From contig NZ_JBHSCH010000049.1 of NCBI RefSeq assembly GCF_042651065.1, positions 3,919 to 67,918 on the forward strand: 64,000 bases of DNA. The letters are read 5' to 3'. Shown here one piece after another: positions 17,806 through 26,123 of the stretch. The translations under genes were made by a program, and so were the position numbers. This DNA is from Pseudoroseomonas aestuarii (GTDB taxonomy: Bacteria > Pseudomonadota > Alphaproteobacteria > Acetobacterales > Acetobacteraceae). Every line of letters begins with the position of its first letter. The first letter of the stretch is position 1. Under the pieces are notes generated by a model, which made no database searches, was not told the DNA's origin, and worked only from the letters and a program-made list of their open reading frames with translations.

Positions 17806-18978
17806 TCAGGACCGACTGCCGCGCGACTTCAGCATGCGCCGTGCGATCGCCATGCGATGCACCTCCGTCGGGCCTTCATAGATCCGCATCAGCCGGACCT
17901 GCTGGTAGAAAAGCTGCAACGGCAGCTCCCGCGTCATTCCCATCGCGCCGTGGCACTGCATGGCCTGGTCCAGCACCTCCTGCGCCGTCTCCGTGGCGAA
18001 GACCTTGATCATGGAAGCTTCGTGGCGCACATCCCCGCCGGCATCCAGTGTCCTCGCAGCGGCCTGCACCATCAGCCGCAGGGCGTGCACGCGGATTCCC
18101 GCATCGGCGATCCACCACTGAATGGCCTGGCGGTCCGCCAGCTTCACGCCGAAGGTCGCGCGGTTGTTGGCCTGGTCGATCATCATCTCCAGCGCGCGGC
18201 CGATGATGCCGACGCAGCGCGCGCCCACCTGCAGGCGGCGGATGTTCAGCCGCAGCTGCATCGGCGCGTAGCCGCGCCCGAGCTCGCCCAGCACCTGGCT
18301 CTCCGGCACGCGGCAATCCTCGAAGACCAGCTCATAGGTCTTCTTGCCGCCGATCATCGCGATCTCGCGCTCGATGATGAAGCCCGGCGTGTCCTTCTCC
18401 ACGATGAAGGCGGTGACGCCCTCCTCGCGCTTCCCCTCGCCGGTGCGCGCCATCAGGATGATGAAGTCGCAGTAGGGCACGCGGCTGACCCAGATCTTGC
18501 GGCCGTTGATCACCCAGTCCGAGCCGTCCTTCACCGCGCGGGTGATCATGCCCGCCGGGTCGCCGCCCGCCCCGGGCTCGGAGATGGCGATGCAGGACTT
18601 CATGCGCCCCTCGGCATAGGGGACCATGTACTTCTCGCGCTGCTCCGGCGTCGCCACGGCCTTGAGCATGTGCAGGTTCGGGCTGTCCGGCGGGAACTCG
18701 AAGGGCGTGATGGTGCGGGAGACCTCCTCCTCCACCATCAGCCGGTCCAGCGCGGAGAGGTTCACGCCGCCCATCTCCTCCGGCACGTCGAGGCCCCAGA
18801 GGCCGAGCTCCCGGCACTTCTCCAGCAGTGGCGCCTCCTCCTCCGGCAGCAGCCGGTAGCTGCCGGTCTCCGCCTCGCGCTTCAGCACGGCGGCTTCCAG
18901 CGGCATCAGCTCGCGCTCGACGAAGCGCTGGACGAGATCCTGCAGCATGCGGCTCTCGTCGTTCATCATCATGTCCAT
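17806..18978 (-). CDS. Acyl-CoA dehydrogenase
   Basis: A 390-residue FAD acyl-CoA dehydrogenase of normal length. Visible features: SEPGAGGDPAGMITRAVK (FAD/substrate region near residue 130), WVINGRKIWVSR, CHGAMGMTRELPLQLFYQQVR and RIYEGPTEVHRMAIARRML, where the Glu of YEGP is the expected catalytic base. The start at 18978 (MDMMMNDESRM) has an AGGAA ribosome site. The frame is open upstream to 19029 with no homology. It follows the acyl-CoA synthetase gene by 28 bases and the enoyl-CoA hydratase before that, forming an acyl-CoA oxidation operon. The ACAD10/11-like C-terminal pattern suggests a branched or unusual acyl chain. Confidence 0.88.
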   Translation of the reverse strand: MDMMMNDESRMLQDLVQRFVERELMPLEAAVLKREAETGSYRLLPEEEAPLLEKCRELGLWGLDVPEEMGGVNLSALDRLMVEEEVSRTITPFEFPPDSPNLHMLKAVATPEQREKYMVPYAEGRMKSCIAISEPGAGGDPAGMITRAVKDGSDWVINGRKIWVSRVPYCDFIILMARTGEGKREEGVTAFIVEKDTPGFIIEREIAMIGGKKTYELVFEDCRVPESQVLGELGRGYAPMQLRLNIRRLQVGARCVGIIGRALEMMIDQANNRATFGVKLADRQAIQWWIADAGIRVHALRLMVQAAARTLDAGGDVRHEASMIKVFATETAQEVLDQAMQCHGAMGMTRELPLQLFYQQVRLMRIYEGPTEVHRMAIARRMLKSRGSRS

Positions 18979-19006
18979 GGGCGTTCCTCGTTTCCCTGCG
19001 GCGCGC

Positions 19007-21118
19007 TCAGCCCGGCACGACCAGGCCATCGACGGCGACGGCGCCCTGACCTTCGGGGCGCACGATGAGCGGGTTGATCTCCGCCTCGGCCACCATCTCC
19101 CGCGGCAGCGCGGCCAGCAGCGAGAGGGCGCGGATCGCCTGCGCCAGGGCCGGCACGTCGCCGCGCGGCAGGTTGCGGTAGCCCTGGATGGCGCGCAGCT
19201 CGGGGATGGCCGCGATCATCTCCTGTGCCGTCTCCAGCGAGACGGGCGCCAGCCGCACGGCGGTGCGGCGCGACAACTCGGCGGTGACGCCGCCGAGGCC
19301 CAGCACCACCACGGGCCCCACCTCCGGGTCGTGCCGGTAGCCCAGGATCACCTCGGCGAGGCCCTGCTGCATCGGCGCCACCAGCACCCCCTCCAGCTTG
19401 GCAGCGGGAAAGGCCGCGCGGGCGCGTGCCAGGATCTCCGTCACGGCCGCCGCGATCTCCGGCCCGCGCAGGCCGAGCCGCACCAGCCCCGCATCGGTCT
19501 TGTGGGCGATGTCGGGCGAGACGATCTTCACCGCGGCCGGCCCCTCGATGCCGCGGGCCTCCGCCGCATCCGCCACGATCCGGCTGCCGGGGCCCTCGAT
19601 GCCCAGCGCCGCGAAGACGGCGCAGGCCTCCGCCTCGTTCAGCCGGCGCGGGCCATAGCCCTGCAGCAGCGCCCGCGCGCCCGCCGCCGCCGGGTCCGGC
19701 GCCTCCAGGCCGCGCGGCGCGCGCCAGGAGAGGTAGGCGTTCAGCGCGTCGGCGCAGGTCTCCGGCGTGCGGAAGCCGGCGACCCCGGCCGCGTCGCAGA
19801 TCGCCAGCGCCGCATCGGCCTGCGGCGCGCAGAAGACGGCAAGCGGCTTGCTGCCGTCATAGACGGAGAGGATGTTCTCCTCCACCTGGGTGGGGCGCAG
19901 CCGCGCGGTGGAGCCGAGCACCGCCACCACGGCGTCGCAATGCTCGCCCGCCACGATCTCCTTCAGCACGGTGGTGTACTGCCCCTTGCCGCCGCCCATC
20001 GGCAGGTCGATCAGCGGCGAGTCCGACACCTCGATCCCCTGCCCCGCCAGCCGCGCCCGCATTGCCTCCGGCGGCGGCGCCACCTCAATGCCGAGAGAGC
20101 CCAGCCGGTCCACCACCATCGCGGCGCCGCCGCCCGTGCCGGTGAGCACGGCCACCCGGCGGCCCTTCGGCGGGCGCCGGCCCATCACCAGGCGCGGCAG
20201 CTCCACCAGCCCCTCCAGCGTGTCGACGCGCAGGATGCCGTTCTCGCGGAAGAAGGTGTCGGCCAGCTCGTCGCCGCCCACCATGGCGCCGGTGTGCGAG
20301 ACGGCGATGCGCCGCCCGACCTCCGAGCGGCCGAGCTTGTAGGCGATCACCGGCTTGCCCAGCGCATGGGCGCGCCGCGCGGCGCGGGCCAGCGCCTCGG
20401 CGTCCCGCAGCGTCTCGAGGAACAGCAGAACCGCCTCGGTCGCCGCGTCCTCCACCATCAGCGATGCGATCTCGCCCACGCCAAGGTCGCATTCATTGCC
20501 GACAGAGACGAGCTTGGAGAAGGACAGGCCGCGCGTGCGGCAGCGCGAGAGCAGGGCGCCCATCATGCTGCCGCTCTGCGAGATCAGGCCGAGCGGCCCC
20601 GGCTCCAGCGGCTCCGCCTCGACGGCGGCGTTGTTGGTGATGGGCACGCCATCGGTGACGTTGACGAGGCCGAGGCAGTTGGGCCCGACCAGCCGCACGC
20701 CGCCCTCGCGGGCCAGCGCCACCAGCCGCTCCTGACGTTGCCGCCCGGCCTCCCCCATCTCGGCGAAGCCGGCGCTGTAGATGGTGGCCACCCGCACGCC
20801 CCGCTCCGCGCAGCCGGCGATGGCCTGCTCCACCGCCGGCGGCGGCACCATGAGGAAGGCATGGTCCACCGGCCCCGGCACGTCCCGGATGTCCGGATAG
20901 GCCGTCTCGCCGAAGATCTCGCGCCGGCCGGGGTTCACCGGCAGGATGCGGCCGCGGTAGCCGGCCTTCTGCAGCACGCGCTGGGCGCGCGAGGTGTTCT
21001 TCGCCGGGTCCGCCGAGGCGCCGATCAGCGCGATGCTGCGCGGGCGGAACAGGGCATCGGCCAGCGTCTGGCCGGGGGCGTGCGGTGGGGCATCCGCCGC
21101 GAGAGTCTGGTCCATCAT
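19007..21118 (-). CDS. Acetate--CoA ligase family (ADP-forming acyl-CoA synthetase)
   Basis: A 703-residue fused alpha-beta NDP-forming acyl-CoA synthetase. The N-terminal CoA-binding Rossmann domain includes RPRSIALIGASADPAK. The ligase-CoA domain carries VSHTGAMVGGDEL, with the His expected to be phosphorylated. The C-terminal ATP-grasp half includes PAAVKIVSPDIAHKTDAGLV and ends EINPLIVRPEGQGAV. It makes an acyl-CoA from a carboxylate, ATP and CoA. Two adjacent ATG codons (21118 and 21115) are possible starts. It begins 10 bases after the enoyl-CoA hydratase stop and precedes the acyl-CoA dehydrogenase, so it probably activates the acid that the operon then oxidises. Confidence 0.9.
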   Translation of the reverse strand: MMDQTLAADAPPHAPGQTLADALFRPRSIALIGASADPAKNTSRAQRVLQKAGYRGRILPVNPGRREIFGETAYPDIRDVPGPVDHAFLMVPPPAVEQAIAGCAERGVRVATIYSAGFAEMGEAGRQRQERLVALAREGGVRLVGPNCLGLVNVTDGVPITNNAAVEAEPLEPGPLGLISQSGSMMGALLSRCRTRGLSFSKLVSVGNECDLGVGEIASLMVEDAATEAVLLFLETLRDAEALARAARRAHALGKPVIAYKLGRSEVGRRIAVSHTGAMVGGDELADTFFRENGILRVDTLEGLVELPRLVMGRRPPKGRRVAVLTGTGGGAAMVVDRLGSLGIEVAPPPEAMRARLAGQGIEVSDSPLIDLPMGGGKGQYTTVLKEIVAGEHCDAVVAVLGSTARLRPTQVEENILSVYDGSKPLAVFCAPQADAALAICDAAGVAGFRTPETCADALNAYLSWRAPRGLEAPDPAAAGARALLQGYGPRRLNEAEACAVFAALGIEGPGSRIVADAAEARGIEGPAAVKIVSPDIAHKTDAGLVRLGLRGPEIAAAVTEILARARAAFPAAKLEGVLVAPMQQGLAEVILGYRHDPEVGPVVVLGLGGVTAELSRRTAVRLAPVSLETAQEMIAAIPELRAIQGYRNLPRGDVPALAQAIRALSLLAALPREMVAEAEINPLIVRPEGQGAVAVDGLVVPG

Positions 21119-21128
21119 CGGGTCTCCC

Positions 21129-21935
21129 TCAGCGTCCCTGGAAATCCGGCAGGCGGCGCTCGGCCATGGCGCGGCGGCCCTCGGCGAAGTCCTCCATCCG
21201 GCGCTGCCACACCTGCTGCTCGAACTCGCGCTCGATGGCCTGGTCGAACAGGTCGGGCAGGCCGCGGCGCAGCGTGGCGCGCACGCTCTGCACCGCCTGC
21301 GGCTGCGAGTGGCCGATCTCCTCGGCCAGCGCCTGCGCCGCGCCCAGCACCTCGGCCTGCGGCACCAGCTCGTCCAGCAGCCCGATGCGCAGCGCCTCGG
21401 CGCCGTCGATGCGGCGGCCGGTGTAGAACAGCAGGGCCGCCTTCTGCGCACCGATCAGCCGCGGCAGGGTGGCCGAGAGGCCAAAGCCCGGGTGGAAGCC
21501 GAGCCGGGTGAAATTGGCGGCGAAGCGCGCCTCGGCGCAGCCGATGCGGAAATCCGCCACCACCGCGAGGCCAAGTCCGGCGCCGATGGCCGCGCCCTGG
21601 ATGGCGGCGACGACCGGCTTGCGGCCGCGCAGCAGCCGCGCCGCCTGACGGTAGAGCGTCTCGCCCGGCGCGTCGCGCGGCGTGTCGAGACCGCCGGAAT
21701 CGCCGCCCGAGAAATCGGCGCCGGCGCAGAAATGCCGGCCGGCGCCGGCCAGCACCACGGCCCGCACGCCGTCATCGGCATCGAGGGCCGCCATCGCCTC
21801 GGCCAGGAGCACGACCAGCGCGCGGTCGATGTGGTTGTTGGGCGGGCGGCTGAAGGTGAGCGTCGCCACACGGCCCTGACGTTCGATGGCCAGCGGCGGG
21901 GCGTCGCCCGCCCTCCGCGGCATATCCCGCTCCAT
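21129..21935 (-). CDS. Enoyl-CoA hydratase/isomerase
   Basis: A 268-residue crotonase-fold protein. It has the oxyanion-hole motif HFCAGADFSGGD (about residue 70) and GAAIGAGLGLAVVADFRIG; the usual second Glu of hydratases is not obvious, so exact chemistry is open. First gene of the acyl-CoA operon. The start at 21935 has GGGAGAG 9 bases upstream. A 16-base palindrome (22004-22019) lies 69 bases upstream and should control it together with the divergent MmgE/PrpD gene. Confidence 0.88.
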   Translation of the reverse strand: MERDMPRRAGDAPPLAIERQGRVATLTFSRPPNNHIDRALVVLLAEAMAALDADDGVRAVVLAGAGRHFCAGADFSGGDSGGLDTPRDAPGETLYRQAARLLRGRKPVVAAIQGAAIGAGLGLAVVADFRIGCAEARFAANFTRLGFHPGFGLSATLPRLIGAQKAALLFYTGRRIDGAEALRIGLLDELVPQAEVLGAAQALAEEIGHSQPQAVQSVRATLRRGLPDLFDQAIEREFEQQVWQRRMEDFAEGRRAMAERRLPDFQGR

Positions 21936-22003
21936 GCTTCTCTCCCTCGCCGGCCGTCGGGGCGCCCGGCGGGGCGCTTGCGGCGGGCTTTGGGTTCTTA
22001 TAG

Positions 22004-22019
22004 TGTTGTACGTACAACA
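22004..22019. promoter_or_regulatory. Perfect palindrome, predicted GntR (HutC-type) operator 1
   Basis: TGTTGTACGTACAACA, a perfect 16-base palindrome in the 122-base divergent promoter between the enoyl-CoA hydratase and MmgE/PrpD genes. A 12-of-14 match (GTTGTTCGTACAAG) occurs in the only other divergent promoter of this block, at 24425, which is shared by the GntR regulator and the TctC gene. HutC-type GntR proteins bind TTGT-rich palindromes of this kind, so it is the likely operator for the 23560-24390 product. Confidence 0.75.
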
Positions 22020-22057
22020 TGACAATGGCCCATCGGGGCCGGATGGGAGACGCCCGC

Positions 22058-23515
22058 ATGGACCTCGACACCCCCCTCGCCCCCGCCACAGCCAGCCGGC
22101 TCGGCACCGCCGGCCCCACGGCGCGCCTCGCCGGCTTCGCCGCCGGGCTGCGCTACGCCGCGATCGACGAGGCCGCGCGCCAGGCCGCGCGGCGCCACCT
22201 CATCGACACGCTCGGCGCCATGATCGCCGGCGCCGGGCAGGAGGCCACCACATCAGGGCGCAACGCCATGCGGGCAGCGGGCGTGGGTGCCGGCATGGTG
22301 CCGGTGCCCGGCCTCGGCGAGCGCTACGACGCCCTCAGCGCCGCCTGGCTGGGCGGCACCAGCGCGCATGGGCTGGAGCTGGATGACGGCCACCGGCCGG
22401 GCTCGGTCCATCCCGGCGCGGTGGTGGTGCCGGCCTCGGTCAGCCTCGCCTTCCTGCGCCATTCCAGCGGCGAGGCGCTGCTGACCGCCATCGTCGCGGG
22501 CTACGAGGCCTGCTGCCGCATCGCCGCCGCCAGCCATCCGCGCGCCCGCTGGCGCGGCTTCCACAACACCGGCACCGCCGGCGTCTTCGGCGCGGCGGTC
22601 GCCGGCGCCTCCCTCATGCGGATGGACGCCGCGGCGGTGGAGAACGCCATCGGCACCGCCGCCTCCTATGCCGCCGGCCTGTTCACCTTCCTCGGCGGCG
22701 GCGACGTCAAGCGCACCCATCCCGGCCATGCGGCGCGCGAGGGGCTGATGGCGGCGCTGCTCACCGAGGCCGGGCTGCCCGCCCCGCGCGGCGCGCTGGA
22801 GATGAAGGAGGGCTTCTTCCACGCCTATGCGGGCGGCGACACCGGCGCCTTCGACGGCGCGGCGATCGACCTGATGAGTGCTGGCGGCCATCACCCGGAC
22901 AGCCCCCTCGCGGTCGCCAACTGCTACATCAAGCCCTATGCCTGCTGCCGCCACATCCATCCCGGCATCGATGCCGTGCTGGCCATCCTGCGGGAGGAGG
23001 GGATGACGGCGGAGGCGGTGGAGCGGGTCGAGATCGGCACCTACGCCATCGCCGCCACGCATGGCGCGGTGGGGTGGTCGGAGATGACCACGGCGCAGAT
23101 GAGCTTCCCCTTCGTCATCGCCACGGCGCTGCGCGCGGGCCGCGTCAGCCTCGCCGATTTCAGCGCCGCGCACCGGGCCGACCCGGAGACGCTGGCCCTC
23201 GCCGGGCGCGTCTCGGTGGTCGTCGACCCGGGCTGCGAGGCCGACTATCCGTCTAAGCGCAGCGCCCATGTGACCGTGACCACCCGGGACGGCCGCCGGC
23301 TGCACCGCTACGTGCCCGAGCCCTTCGGCGGCGCCCGCAACCGCCTCTCCGACGATGGGATCAGCGCGAAGTTCCTGGACCTCGCCGCCCCCGTGCTCGG
23401 CGCCGCGGCGGCGGAGGCCGTGCTCGGCCGGCTCTGGCGGATCGACCAGGCCGATGATGTCGCGCCCATCCTCGAGGCCGCCGCGCTGGCCGGGGGCGGC
23501 GGCCGCAGCGTCTAG
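22058..23515 (+). CDS. MmgE/PrpD family protein
   Basis: A 485-residue member of the MmgE/PrpD (2-methylcitrate dehydratase-like) family. Visible segments: RRHLIDTLGAMIAGAG near residue 50, GLELDDGHRPGSVHPGAVV near 110, the NTGTAGVFGAAVAGA motif, GTAASYAAGLFTFLGGGDVK and PYACCRHIHPGIDA. PrpD family enzymes dehydrate or isomerise tricarboxylates; the exact substrate is unknown. The start at 22058 has GGGAGA at 22045-22050; the frame is open back to 22019, inside the operator. It is divergent from the acyl-CoA operon and shares its regulator site. Confidence 0.87.
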   Translation: MDLDTPLAPATASRLGTAGPTARLAGFAAGLRYAAIDEAARQAARRHLIDTLGAMIAGAGQEATTSGRNAMRAAGVGAGMVPVPGLGERYDALSAAWLGGTSAHGLELDDGHRPGSVHPGAVVVPASVSLAFLRHSSGEALLTAIVAGYEACCRIAAASHPRARWRGFHNTGTAGVFGAAVAGASLMRMDAAAVENAIGTAASYAAGLFTFLGGGDVKRTHPGHAAREGLMAALLTEAGLPAPRGALEMKEGFFHAYAGGDTGAFDGAAIDLMSAGGHHPDSPLAVANCYIKPYACCRHIHPGIDAVLAILREEGMTAEAVERVEIGTYAIAATHGAVGWSEMTTAQMSFPFVIATALRAGRVSLADFSAAHRADPETLALAGRVSVVVDPGCEADYPSKRSAHVTVTTRDGRRLHRYVPEPFGGARNRLSDDGISAKFLDLAAPVLGAAAAEAVLGRLWRIDQADDVAPILEAAALAGGGGRSV

Positions 23516-23559
23516 CGCCCCATCCGCGCGAAGGCGACGGCCGGGCGGAGGAGGCCGCC

Positions 23560-24390
23560 CTAGCCTTCGCCCTCCGGCGCGCCGAGGCGGAGCGCGTAGG
23601 CGAAGCGGTCCGCGGCGGCGTGGTGGTTCTCGGTGGCCTCCAGCAGGCGGCCATCCGCCGCCAGGAAGCGCCGCCGGATATGCAGGCCGGGCGAGCCGGC
23701 CGGCACCGCCAGCAGCTCCGCCACGGCGGCCGGCAGGCTGATGGCGGTGATCTCCTGCAACACCTCGGCCACCGCCACGCCCATCCGCTGCCCGATCAGC
23801 CGGTAGGCGGGCGTCGTCACCAACTCGGGCAGCGTCGTCACGGCGGCGAACTCGGCCGCCACGTGCAGGTCCACCACGGAGATCGGCGGGCGGCTCCGGT
23901 CCTCCGGCCAGCGCAGGCCGCGCAGGTGCACCCAGCGGCTGCCGGCCTCGGCGCCGATCCGTGCGGCGTGGGCGGCATCCGCCGTCACCGTCTCGCGCGA
24001 GAGCAGTTCCAGCCGGGTGGGCGTCGCATAGCCCATCACGTCCGTGACGGAGCGCACCGCCAGCACGTAGTCGCTGCGCGGCTGGTCGGCGATGACGCGC
24101 GTGCCGACCCCCTGGGCACCGGCGACGAGGCCCAGCTCGCGCAGCCGCCGCAGCGCCTGCCGGATGGTGGACCGGCTGACGGCGAAGTGCTCGGCGAGCT
24201 CCTGCTCGGTCGGCAGCAGCGAGCCAACGGGCCGCCCCTTGTCCAGGATCTCGCCCGCCAGGGTGGCGGCCACGCTCGCATAGCGCGGCTGGGCGCTGGA
24301 CAGCAGCTGGCTGACCGCGGGCGAGAGCGGGGCGGAGCGCGCCTCCCGGGCGGGAAGCGAGGGACGGATCGGGAGCTTGCTTCTCGACAT
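23560..24390 (-). CDS. GntR-family regulator (HutC subfamily, UTRA domain)
   Basis: A 276-residue regulator. The winged helix-turn-helix is at about residues 40-105 (LPTEQELAEHFAVSRSTIRQALRRL, then VAGAQGVGTRV). The C-terminal UTRA ligand-binding domain runs to the end. The start at 24390 (MSRSKLPIRP) follows the operator 2 region; the frame is open upstream but crosses the promoter. Two matching operators in the block predict control of both the acyl-CoA operon/MmgE promoter and its own/TctC promoter. The ligand is probably an intermediate of the same pathway. Confidence 0.88.
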   Translation of the reverse strand: MSRSKLPIRPSLPAREARSAPLSPAVSQLLSSAQPRYASVAATLAGEILDKGRPVGSLLPTEQELAEHFAVSRSTIRQALRRLRELGLVAGAQGVGTRVIADQPRSDYVLAVRSVTDVMGYATPTRLELLSRETVTADAAHAARIGAEAGSRWVHLRGLRWPEDRSRPPISVVDLHVAAEFAAVTTLPELVTTPAYRLIGQRMGVAVAEVLQEITAISLPAAVAELLAVPAGSPGLHIRRRFLAADGRLLEATENHHAAADRFAYALRLGAPEGEG

Positions 24391-24424
24391 GCTTGGTTGA
24401 CTTGTCTCTCTAAGCCTAGATACG

Positions 24425-24438
24425 GTTGTTCGTACAAG
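24425..24438. promoter_or_regulatory. Predicted GntR operator 2
   Basis: GTTGTTCGTACAAG matches 12 of 14 central positions of operator 1 at 22004. It lies between the GntR gene (start 24390) and the TctC-type gene (start 24490), so it can serve autoregulation and control of uptake together. Confidence 0.7.
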
Positions 24439-24489
24439 AGCACAACAGGCCGGCACTGCCTGTCGAAGTGCCTTCAGCGGAGGATCTCC

Positions 24490-25467
24490 ATGACAGTCTC
24501 CATCAGCCGCCGTGGCCTCGTCGGCGGCCTCTCCGGCCTCGCCCTTCCTGCCCTGTGGGCCCGGCCCGCCCAGGCGAAATGGCCGGACCGGCCGATCCGC
24601 CTGGTGGTCCCCTACACGCCGGGCGGCAGCAATGACGCGCTGGCCCGGCCGCTGGCCGAGGCGCTGCAGGGCACGCTGGGCAAGCCGGTCATCGTCGAGA
24701 ACCGCCCGGGCGCCGGCAGCACGCTCGGCGCCGGCTTCGTCGCAAATTCGCCGCCCGACGGCTACACGTTTCTCCTCGCCTCGACCTCTTTCGCGACCAG
24801 CTCCACCTATCTCAAGACCCCCTACGACGCGCTGGAGAGCTTCGATCCCGTGGCGCGCATCTGCCTGGCCCCCATGCTGATCGTGACCAAGCCGAACGGC
24901 TTCCCGGACATGCGCACCCTGGTGGGGGCGGCGCGGGAGGGTGCCGGGCGGGTGCAATATGCCATGGCCGGCATGGGTGCGGTGGGCCACTTCACCATGG
25001 AGGCGTTCAATGCCGCCGCCGGGCTGAGCATGGAGCCGGTGCCCTATTCCGGGATCTCGCCCGCGCAGGCGGACCTGCTGGCGGGGCGGGTGGATATCAT
25101 GGTGACGACGCTGGCCTCCATCAGCAACCTCGTCACCAGCAACCAGGTCCCCGTGCTCGCCTATACCAGCAGCGAGAGGATGAGCTACGCGCCGCAGATC
25201 CCGACGGTGAAGGAGGCGACCGGCATCGACTTCGCCGTGGATGTCTGGTGGGGCGTGCTGGCGCCGAAGGGGACCCCGGCTCCCATCCGGGAGGAGTTGC
25301 ATGGCGCCATCAACCAGATCATCGGGACTGAGCGCTACACGAAGTTCCTGGCGCTCGAAGGAGCGAAGCCCATGCCGCAGAGCATGGCGGAGTTCGGCTC
25401 CTTCGTCGCGGCTGATATCGCCCGCTGGCGGAAGCTGGCGCAGGATGCGCGCATAAAGGCCAGTTGA
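24490..25467 (+). CDS. Tripartite tricarboxylate transporter substrate-binding protein (Bug/TctC)
   Basis: A 325-residue periplasmic binding protein with a twin-arginine-type signal (SRRGLVGGLSGLALPALWA). Bug hallmarks: WPDRPIRLVVPYTPGGSNDALAR, the VIVENRPGAGSTLGAGFVA loop, PPDGYTFLLAS, and VPYSGISPAQADLLAGRVDI. GGAGGA lies just before the ATG at 24490. These proteins bind carboxylates. No tctA/tctB membrane genes are next to it, so it is an orphan receptor, which is common in this family. Shared operators tie it to the catabolic block, suggesting it captures that pathway's substrate. Confidence 0.9.
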   Translation: MTVSISRRGLVGGLSGLALPALWARPAQAKWPDRPIRLVVPYTPGGSNDALARPLAEALQGTLGKPVIVENRPGAGSTLGAGFVANSPPDGYTFLLASTSFATSSTYLKTPYDALESFDPVARICLAPMLIVTKPNGFPDMRTLVGAAREGAGRVQYAMAGMGAVGHFTMEAFNAAAGLSMEPVPYSGISPAQADLLAGRVDIMVTTLASISNLVTSNQVPVLAYTSSERMSYAPQIPTVKEATGIDFAVDVWWGVLAPKGTPAPIREELHGAINQIIGTERYTKFLALEGAKPMPQSMAEFGSFVAADIARWRKLAQDARIKAS

Positions 25468-25486
25468 CGCAACTCAACATTTACGG

Positions 25487-26095
25487 TGCCTTTCAAAACC
25501 TGGGCAGATGGCAGGGCCGCACAGATCTGAGTGGCAGGGCGAAGCCCCTGATCTCAGATGAACTCTGGCCGGTGATCGAGCCGCTGCTGCCGCCGGAGGA
25601 ATCCAAGCCACGAAGGGCGGGCGACCAGCGGTACCTCCCCGAGCCGCCTTGAGCGGCATCCTCTTCGTTCCCCGCTCGGCATATCGCGGGAGAGGGGCTG
25701 CGGATCTGGCATCACCTGCTGGCGGCGGCTGGCGGGGCTGGCAGGAGACTGGTGTGTGGGACCGGCTGCACCATGAGTTGCTGCTGCGGCGCTTGCGCCA
25801 TGCGGACCGCATCGGCTGGAGCCGCGCAGCGCGTCCATTGCAGCCAAGAGGGAGCGCCGGAACAGGCCGCGAACCCGGTGGATCGCGGCCAGGCAGGCAT
25901 CGAGCGCCACCTCGTCACCGGCCGGCGCCTGCCTGCTGCAGGAAACCCGGGCAACCCCCTCGCAGACCAGACAAGCTATACGCTACGAGCGCAGGATTGA
26001 CATCCACCATGCCTTCGCCGCGCTCGCCTGCTTCCTTATCTGCCCCAAGGTACTGCAGGGCAGGTTTCGAAAAGCGATGTATGCCGCTGCGCAAG
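25487..26095 (+). pseudogene. IS5-family (IS427-group-like) transposase remnant, left of the TonB receptor gene
   Basis: Starts with the IS edge GTGCCTTTCAAAACCTGG, then the transposase N-terminus AKPLISDELWPVIEPLLPP, which runs into a shifted frame at about 25600. The middle is readable as QETGVWDRLHHELL and RLRHADRIGWSRA in another frame. After a gap it ends with RYERRIDIHHAFAALACFL and ICPKVLQGRF near 26080. Several frameshifts and an internal deletion make it dead. It lies immediately downstream of the siderophore receptor and points toward it. Confidence 0.8.
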
Positions 26096-26123
26096 ACAGC
26101 CAGTTTAAGACATGGCTGTCAGG

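Noticed and set aside
18947..21511. 854-codon open frame on the plus strand
   Set aside because: Antisense to the acyl-CoA synthetase; His/Gln/Arg-rich shadow composition.
25464..25652. Short 62-codon plus-strand frame as an independent gene
   Set aside because: It is the broken N-terminus of an IS5 transposase, included in the remnant.
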